Source: Entomortierella parvispora
Lineage: Eukaryota > Mortierellomycota > Mortierellomycetes > Mortierellales > Mortierellaceae
NCBI GenBank assembly: GCA_963573315.1
Contig: OY752141.1
Span: forward strand, 186,001 to 250,000
Direction: 5' to 3'
Length of the DNA: 64,000 nucleotides
Positions 56,742-64,000 of the stretch are shown here, piece by piece. The notes below the pieces were generated by a model. The model worked only from the letters and a program-made list of their open reading frames with translations, was not told where the DNA came from and did not search any database. Position numbers and translations under genes: made by a program. Every line of letters starts with the position of its first letter. Position 1 is the stretch's first letter.

Positions 56742-59700
56742 TTACTGGACCTTGGAGAAGTAAGGAGTCATGAACTCAAAGAAGGCAAACTGGCTGGGCT
56801 CTGTTCCATATTTGTACACGAATCGGGAGGCCAAGTAAGATCCAAAGATGGCACGGACATAGTTCTCAGGGACACGCTTCATCAAGGTCTCCAAACCGAC
56901 CTTCTTCAACAACATGTTGGGGAAGGCCTCCTCCAGGACGACTTTGCGAAGAGGGACATTGTCCCAGAGCGAGGTGTGCTGCAAGTTCTCGTTCAACTTC
57001 ACGATCGCAAGGGAGAGATCATCGGACAGGATCGAACGAGGGGTCTTTGTCCGCTGATGTTCGCGCCAGAGGGCCTCAAACTCCAACTGGGCGTTCCTCT
57101 CAATGATGGTCTGAACCTCCTTGACGTACTCCTGATAGAAGGCGGGGATGTGGTCTTCCGTCACCTGCATGTGCTCTGCAAACTCCTCATCGTTAAAAGA
57201 CAAGGCGGCCAAGACCTCGAGGGAGGACGAAGTGACACCTCCCTTGTTGGCAGAAGCATCCTTGAACACAACAGCGCCGGCACGCTCCAAACGAAGACGG
57301 GCTTCCTGGGTAAAGAACAAGTTGGCACCTTCAACAATGTACTTGAATCGGGGGTGGTTCTCGTGATCCAAAAGACGGCTGACGTTCTGAAGATCCACCG
57401 ACTCGGGGCGACCACCGCAGGGCACAAAGACTTGGCAGTGGACCATCGCGTTCAAATGGAAGTTGTTACGGAACGACAGACCATCGTCAATGACCTCACC
57501 CGAAGGCAACTTCACATTGACCTCATCGACCAACACACGGAATCCCTTGGGCGACAGCTTGGACACGTCAAAGTTCGAGATCATCAAACGATTCTCGGCC
57601 AAACGCTGCAACTCGACCCTGTCAATACCCTCGGCATCGTACAAGACACCGGATCCATCGACGATACCGCAGGTCTTGTCCTTGGAGATCTTGATCTCGT
57701 TCGATCCCAAATCACCATCGGGGCCTCCGGTCTGGAGCTTGGTGCAGTTTTCCTCCTTGAGTCCCAACTTGCGGTAGATTCCGAGCACATACTGATGAAC
57801 AGAGCGAGTCGTCATGCCATAGGTGTCGTGAGGGATACCTCCCAAGGACTGCGATTTGCCGGTGGTGAAGGCCTTCCAGAATGAAGCTCCACGCTCGCGC
57901 GCATGGGCAGAGGCCCAGTCCATATAGTCGGCGGTACCCTCATCGGGGCCAAAGAACAAGATCTCGGGCTTCTTGTAAAGGTCGACAATACGCTCCTTGA
58001 TTCCGGGGGTCTGTCCCAAGATGAGCAAGTCCAAGATAGCATCAACGTACTTCTCAAACGCCACCAAAGGCTTGTCCTGCTGGTTAACATCCAAGAGAAT
58101 GGTGCCCTTGGAACCTCCCTCAGGAATATCCTTGTTCTTGCGCTGCTGGGTAGCAGCCAGAGCGTAGTTCTCATCAAAGAGGGAGCGCAAGTTGATCGAG
58201 TACGCCTCTCTGTTACGGGAGCGGATAATACGGATGCCACCACGGGCCACATCACGGAAACGCAGGTGGAAGCCACGGAACTCGGATCCAATGACAAGGA
58301 ACATGCCAAAGAGCTTAGTGGGGTACTCGATTTCGGGCAAGAAGCCTGGGTCCATGCGGAAGGACAGGGCGACCTTGGTGGGCTGGTAAAAGTTGGTCTT
58401 CAAGACGTGCTTGTTAAAGATCAAGAAGGACTCAAAGACCATGAGCTCGTGCGAGTTGGAAGTCGTGCGCTTGATCTTCTCGTACAGCTCCTCCTCTGAC
58501 AAGATGTTATCAGTGCGCAAACGTTGATATGAGAGAGTAGGCTTGAGCGAGTTGACCGAGGGGTTCACATAGTGGATCATGGCAAAGTTGATGTAAAGCA
58601 ACTTGACGAGCTCGGGGTACATCTTGATAATCTCGAGAATATAATCACGAGTGAAAGTATCGGTACGGAGACGCTTCTTCATCTTTGTGAGCACATCCTG
58701 ATGGGTCGAGTTGTTAGAGTCCAAAATGTTGACCAAGGACGTGTATTCGTTTCCGAGACGGTTCAAAAAGTGCTGGGCAAAGATCCATCCGATGTAGCCA
58801 TAGATCGACTCCTGGACCGACAGCTTGTTGGTCTGGAAGAAGCTCTGGAGAGGGGTGGTGGGCAAGCAGTAGATCAAAGAAGCCTCCTTGATGATCTGGT
58901 GGATCGAGTGCTCAATTGGAGGAGCAGTCGACTTGGGGATCTGGTTCAAGTAGAGCGAGACGATGGTGATACCGTTGGAGAATTGCTCAACGTACTTGCG
59001 CGTCGAGTACAAGTCGTAGTAATGGTACAAATCCGAGATGGCAGAGAAGAAGGACTGGGTGGTTTGTTGCTTGTAGGCAATAACCAGGCGGCGCTCGCGG
59101 GAGCCTTCAACTTCAAACATCTCAATAACGGGTCCAGTGCGGCTCAGGGCCGTCTTCATAACGCTCGAGTAGATCTCGAGGGTGTTGTCGGTAGCTTTCT
59201 CAAGGAAAGACTTGTCGGCGGTCTCGCGGATGTCATTCTCCTGCTCCTTGGAGGGTGCGGGGTTCACGAAGGAACACTCGCGCACAAAGTAGGTACGGAG
59301 CTGAGTCGAAGAAGATGACGAGACAGTTCCCTTGGAGCGATAGGACTCAAGACGGTACGCACGCTCCGTGTTGCTGACATCGAGGTACTTTGAGTCAATT
59401 CTATTGGAGAAGAAAGGCCAATTGGGGCCAAAAGGAGTAAGTTGACTGAATCGTGCCCCGCGTCCTCAAACAGAGACAATATGGCGGCGAATGATCTGGT
59501 CGCCATAACGAATTCGATCTCCCCTGTTCCCCCGCATCTTTGACCCATTCGTGACGTTCTATTAAAGGCACTTGTAATCCAACGCGCAATTGCCCTGGCC
59601 TTCACATCCCTCCACCCTCACCCACCCACACAAACTCCCCTGGTTGCTGGCGTCGTTTGGCTGTTGACATTGCTCATCCTAGCCAGAATTCAAGCAGCGA

Positions 59701-60837
59701 CCTGAGGCAATTGAAAGAACCATTCCCAGATCAGATCATAGAGCGTGTGGATTAGAAAAATAACGCCAAACCGTAAAGTAGCACGCAAATCCTGTCCCCA
59801 ATGACGACGATATGGACCAGAGCTGACCCTCCAAGGTTGAACATGGGTCCCGGATCTGGGTCAACAACATACTCGAAACATAAAGTGCGCAAAAAAAAAA
59901 AAAAATGAACGCAGGCCCATTCCGCCCCTCCCCCTGGCTTTGCTTCTTCCTAAAACCATTGCGGCAAAGAGAGCAAATAATAGAAATCCAAAGAAAAGAA
60001 AAATCGCATTGCAAGGGTCACTCCAAACCACACATCCCATTCCAAACAAACTTGAGCTGCTACTCTCGCACTTTTAAAAAGAAAACAAACGATGGGCGTA
60101 GGTATAGAGAATAGAAACGATCATTTACCTCTTCTCGTGCTGAGGTCCATAAAGCTGGGAGACACCAGGACGGGAGGTGTGGATGTAGACGGCACCTTCC
60201 TCGGTTTCGCGCTCAAGGTTGATGTCGAGCCCGTTGTCGTTCTTAGTGTAGGCAAAGATCTTTGCACCATACAGGGCCATGATGTGGTTGGCGATCGACT
60301 CGACCGACTCGGACGCAAAGTACATATCATCGATGCCCAAGTTTCTAGAAATGACACGCAACAAAAGTGGACAGAACAGAAGGGACCCCCACAAAAAAAA
60401 AAAAAAAAAAAGACGGGAGAAAAATAGAATGTTAGACAATGAATCAATGTCCTTTGTTCCGTTTCAGAACAGGGTAACCCTGCGCTTCTTTTCGTGCTGT
60501 TGGGTTGTGTGAATGGAGGATGGGTGAATTCCTCCTCGTCATTTCCATCATCGCCATCTCCATTCCTCCCTCTCCTTGGAGGGGGCTTGTGTATGTGACA
60601 TGCAGACGCCTTTGTCTGTTCAGTAACAAAAAGGAAAGAAAAAAAATCTTACCCATAGAACCACGAGACCTCGTTCTGGGCCAGGGCGGCAGGGATGAAG
60701 GCCTTCTCGCTCAAGTACTCAGTGACCTGGAGCATCTGGTCCTCCTTGCCGGGGAAGGCATTTTCGATGTAGCCAGAGGTGTTCTTGACCGTGTGGGGCA
60801 GACCAGCCTGGTAGTTGGGGGAAAGCAGATCGGACAT
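56742..60837 (-). CDS. GDH2: NAD-specific glutamate dehydrogenase, large form
   Basis: Exons 60837-60653, 60344-60129 and 59400-56742 join in phase to 1019 residues, close to yeast Gdh2 (about 1090). It oxidises glutamate to 2-oxoglutarate and ammonium with NAD. The catalytic core shows RGGIRIIRSRNREAYSINLR, EGGSKGTILLD, FGPDEGTADYMDWASAHARE, TTGKSQSLGGIPHDTYGMTT and the Rossmann-type LQTGGPDGDLGSNEI; the C-terminal part has VEGANLFFTQEARLRLE and KDASANKGGVTSSSLEVLA. The long N-terminal regulatory region is typical of this class and is not found in the NADP enzymes. Intron 2 is 728 bp. The reading frame before 60837 enters an intron acceptor near 60848, so a short upstream coding or leader exon is likely and the true start could lie beyond 61050. 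Confidence 0.93.
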
Positions 60838-61643
60838 ATCCAAAGCTATTGGTGTGTGAAAGTTCAGAGAAAAAAAAGAAATTGAAAGGAGGAGGTGAGG
60901 GAGGTGATTGAACAGATGGAAAGGGAGAGGTGGGGAGGGAAGGAGGGGAGGAGTGGCGGATGGGAAGAAGAGAGGAGGAAGGAGGAGATGGATGTGGAGT
61001 AAGAAGAAAAAAAAAAGAAGAGAAAAAGAAAGAAAAAAAAAAAGGTGCCCCCGGTCGTGTCAGTCGCCCGGCCGCCTGTCATTCGGCCGCGTTCGTTCCA
61101 CTTGGTTCACACGGCGTTTTTCTTCCCACGAAATCCAAATTGGGAATTGGCGGGGCAAATCCTTCTCTCATTCTCTCCTTTCCTTTGTTTCCTTTGTCAA
61201 AAGAAAAGCCGTGCGCACCGTTTTTGTGTTCACCAACACCATTGCCGCTTGGCTCTCCCGCCCCTTGTTCGGAAGCAGCATCTGCGGCGCCCGATCTGCG
61301 ATGAGATGACCCGACCAATCTTGAAAATGAGCACCTCACTGCCTTTTCCAGAACTCTGGATGATGGGTTTCTGTCTTTATTGTACAACTTTTTCGTTGTT
61401 TTCTGTGTTCTTGTAGGTCATCAAAATGGTGGTCATAAAAAGTCGTTAAATGGTCGTAACTGTGAAGGGTATATGTTTGGTGTCGCTGCTTGGGATAATG
61501 CGTGCGCACAGGTGTTTCTGTCGTTATTCTTCTGTCTAATATCTCCTCATTTTCGTGTCAACTTCTTGACCTTGGCCTGGAACCTGCTCCATCCTATGTT
61601 CATAACAAAGAGGGAAAATAAAGTCAACATCCTAGTCATCTCA
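60838..61643. other. Region upstream of the NAD-glutamate dehydrogenase gene
   Basis: The part at 60838-61045 is strongly purine-rich on the plus strand (pyrimidine-rich on the coding strand) and probably an intron in the leader. The rest up to the stop of the next minus-strand gene (61644) contains no gene I can recognise; an upstream exon of the dehydrogenase could sit near 61080-61320. Confidence 0.45.
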
Positions 61644-63998
61644 TCATCTCACTTGCACAGATGAAGCAGTGGATTGCTCGCCTTTACCTTTCTTTGTCTT
61701 CACTAGAGCGGTCGCCTCCGGCCCATACCGCCCACTCTTAATAGACATGCCGCTGGACCGAAGCTCTTCCTTGTAGCCATCGAGTTCCTCCAATCTAAAA
61801 GCAACGTCCTCAAGAGACTTGCGCTGGGTCACGATATGGGAGCTGTACGCTACTTGCTTGCGAACCTCATCAAACTCATGACCCAAAGCCGTCTGTCGCC
61901 TCTGAAACTCTTCCGGGACTGAGCGAGCAATAAACACCAATGCAGAGCACAGTTCGGACCAGGCTTTGTCTACGCGGGGACGCGACTCTGTCTCAAAGAC
62001 CTCAACTTGATCCTCAAACTCCATGACTGAGAGTCCCAATCGATCAACCACCATTCGACTCGCCGTTGTCCTGTATGATCGAATTGACGCTGCATCATCA
62101 AAGTCGCGGTGGTGGCTGGCCTTCCATTTAGACTGCTCTCTTGCAAACAAGATGACAGCCTTGGCGAAATCCTTAAACCAAGACCGGGCCACCTCAATCT
62201 CTTTCTCCCAGATCGCGCGACGTTCCAAGGCCTGGAGCTGCAATGACTTTGTACGGATATCCGTCGCGAGTCTCTCAATCTTGGTAGCCTGGCTATCTAC
62301 GACCCATTCCAGCTCCAGCTGCAATTGCTTCGAGTGTGCGGTCGCATTCTCCAGAGCGATTTCGATTTTCTCTCGCGTCTTTTGGAAGGCAGGCTTTTGA
62401 GCCTGAACGTGAGCAAACTCCTGATCCATATCTGCTATCAGCACGTCCAGATCGTCCACCTCAACTTGCTCATCAACATCAAAGACCACCATAGATTCAT
62501 GTGCCTGAATCCGTCTCTGCTCTAACTCATCACCAGGCCAGGATGAAAACATTTGCTTAATCTGTTCTTGGACAGATTGAACCCTTTGTGTCGATTTCGT
62601 GATCCATCGCTCGTGCTCGTTCATTTCCTCCGCAAGTTGGCGCAATCCCGTCTGGTAAGCAAGTAGCGCCTTGAATTCCAGCAAGAGGGGATCCAATCCT
62701 AAACTCAATTCCCTGCTGTGGCCCAGTCGCATGGTGAACATCTTCTCGAGGTCCAACCGCGTCTGCTGCTGAAGAGGAGTGTACATATCGTTTACTTTGT
62801 CTGATGCCTTAGGAACCTTCAGCAAAGTCCGAGATTCCGTTGTCAGGTCCTCCAACTCCATACGAATAGCCTCCAGCTTTTCCAAGGTCTTTGTAGTGGC
62901 CTCCTTTTCGGCCTTCAACTCGGCCGCCATACGTAAGAATCCACTGTCCATGACATCGAGCTTACGCAAGAAGGACCCCACAGTGGCGGCATGCTCAGCG
63001 ATGTCTTGAGTGTGAATCATATGAAGATCCAAGAGACTGTACTGATTTTTGAATTCGTAGAGTTCGACTTCGAGATGAAGCGGGATTTGCTTCCCCTCAG
63101 TCGTAGTCTCTCCTGGCGCTGCTACAGTTGCAAGCTCTGTCATGGATTGATATATGGCAAGTGAAACCTCGAATGTTGCTTCCTTTTGCGTAGCTGCTGT
63201 AGATGCAATTTGGTTCGTCTGTTGTTGGAGTTCTTCTGCAACCTTGAGAGTGAATGCTGATAAAATGAAAGGAAAAAAAAGAACCTCAAAGTTGATTAGA
63301 TATCTCTCAGAATCAGTTCATTTACCTTCTACCAAATCAAGGCTTACCTGAAGTGTCGTTCTTTTCGCTGCACTTCTTCAGCAAGCCGGAGTATTCTTGG
63401 GCAAAGGCTGTTTGCAATGAAAAAGGGAGTGGGAGTATTAGTTGAAAGAGTACAGAGGAACCAGTACACCCGAGATAAGATCATTTCACCTACCAATGCA
63501 AGAAGCAGTGGAAGCCCCCACTTCTGCTTTTGACCCACTCAGTTGCTGTGACCAGACGAGTCGTTGTCCCAGAATTTCAAGCTGGAACCCTTCCTGACTG
63601 ACCATAAGGAGTAATTGCTGCAGTTGAGAGCGGATTTGCTGTTGTAGTTTTTCTGCCTCCTGGTACTGATCGCGTCTGTATTGGTCCACAGATTCGATCC
63701 CACCAGACTGCTGCATGGATTGATGAAGAGAAGTCTTGAGCGAAGCCAATTCGACCATACCTGCTCGCTGGAATTGCTTCAAGCTTGTCAGCGACTTGTT
63801 GTTCGTGTCCTCAGCTTCGTGAAGCTCATCCTCTGTCTTTTTCCAGTTTTCTTCTCCATCTGCGAGTCCATTCATTTTCCATATGCCTCGTCCTACAATC
63901 TCGCCTTCAGTCTCCTTCAGAGATTGTTCCATGGAAGCAACTGTATCAGAATATTGATCCCAAAGAATACTCCATTGCTGACCAACCTCCAGTCCTGA
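61644..63998 (-). CDS. Long coiled-coil protein, partial (5' end beyond window)
   Basis: The last exon (about 63260-61644, with an in-frame ATG at 63143) and at least two upstream exons (about 63400-63345 and 63998-63495) encode more than 750 residues of almost continuous helix. Gln, Glu, Lys and Leu are spaced in heptads, with helix breaks every 100 or so residues, giving a spectrin-like look (for example WITKSTQRVQSVQEQI; WEKEIEVARSWFKDFAKAV; KAWSELCSALVFIARS). The C-terminal tail is basic and Ser-rich. I do not recognise the family for certain. The pattern resembles Kar9-type or other cytoskeletal/spindle-orientation proteins of fungi, but that is a guess. The N-terminus lies outside the window. 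Confidence 0.75.
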
Positions 63999-64000
63999 TA

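Overview
This is a 64 kb stretch of nuclear DNA from a filamentous fungus. Most genes are split by short GT-AG introns (about 70-310 bp) with CTAAC/CTAAT-type branch sites, and many proteins carry Gln-, His-, Ser- or Thr-rich tracts. The gene set is core eukaryotic plus typically fungal: a Zn2Cys6 activator, a VRG4-type GDP-mannose transporter, a wax-synthase-type MBOAT protein and a large NAD-glutamate dehydrogenase. An early-diverging lineage such as Mortierellomycota fits the style, but that placement is an impression, not a measurement. I see no tRNA, rRNA, transposon, CRISPR array or virus-like gene.

Layout. 1-2037: no recognisable gene. 2-13 kb: a mucin-like membrane protein (+), an ACC-synthase-like aminotransferase (-), a DDT/PHD chromatin protein (-) and ribosomal protein eL14 (+). 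13-20 kb: a Mn-type cation diffusion facilitator (+), an iron-sulfur L-serine dehydratase (-) and eIF2-alpha (-). 20-31 kb: a large F-box/WD40 protein (-), a BolA protein (-), a GDP-mannose transporter (-), an unrecognised zinc-finger-like gene (-) and RNase P/MRP subunit Pop7 (+). 31-40 kb: a Zn2Cys6 factor (-), a CCCH zinc finger fused to a methyltransferase (+), the spliceosomal cyclophilin PPIL1 (-) and a TMEM234-family protein (-). 40-56.5 kb: a 2117-residue protein of unknown function (+), a hyaluronan-synthase-like glycosyltransferase (-), a HAD sugar phosphatase (-) and a wax-synthase-like MBOAT protein (+). 56.7-64 kb: NAD-glutamate dehydrogenase (-) and a coiled-coil protein cut by the window end (-).

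The genes do not form one pathway or a metabolic cluster; this is ordinary mixed fungal gene order. Loose themes are translation and RNA (eL14, eIF2-alpha, Pop7, PPIL1, possibly the CCCH methyltransferase), amino-acid and PLP/Fe-S metabolism (aminotransferase, serine dehydratase, BolA, glutamate dehydrogenase) and cell-surface polysaccharide (GDP-mannose transporter, hyaluronan-synthase-like enzyme).

Exon joins were worked out by hand from splice signals and reading frame. Where phases were checked the coding lengths are whole multiples of three. The best leads for something undescribed are the CCCH-methyltransferase fusion, the 2117-residue protein with an Arg-Gly repeat tail, the uncharacterised gene at 29.1-30.1 kb, and the hyaluronan-synthase-like enzyme with its long low-complexity N-terminus.
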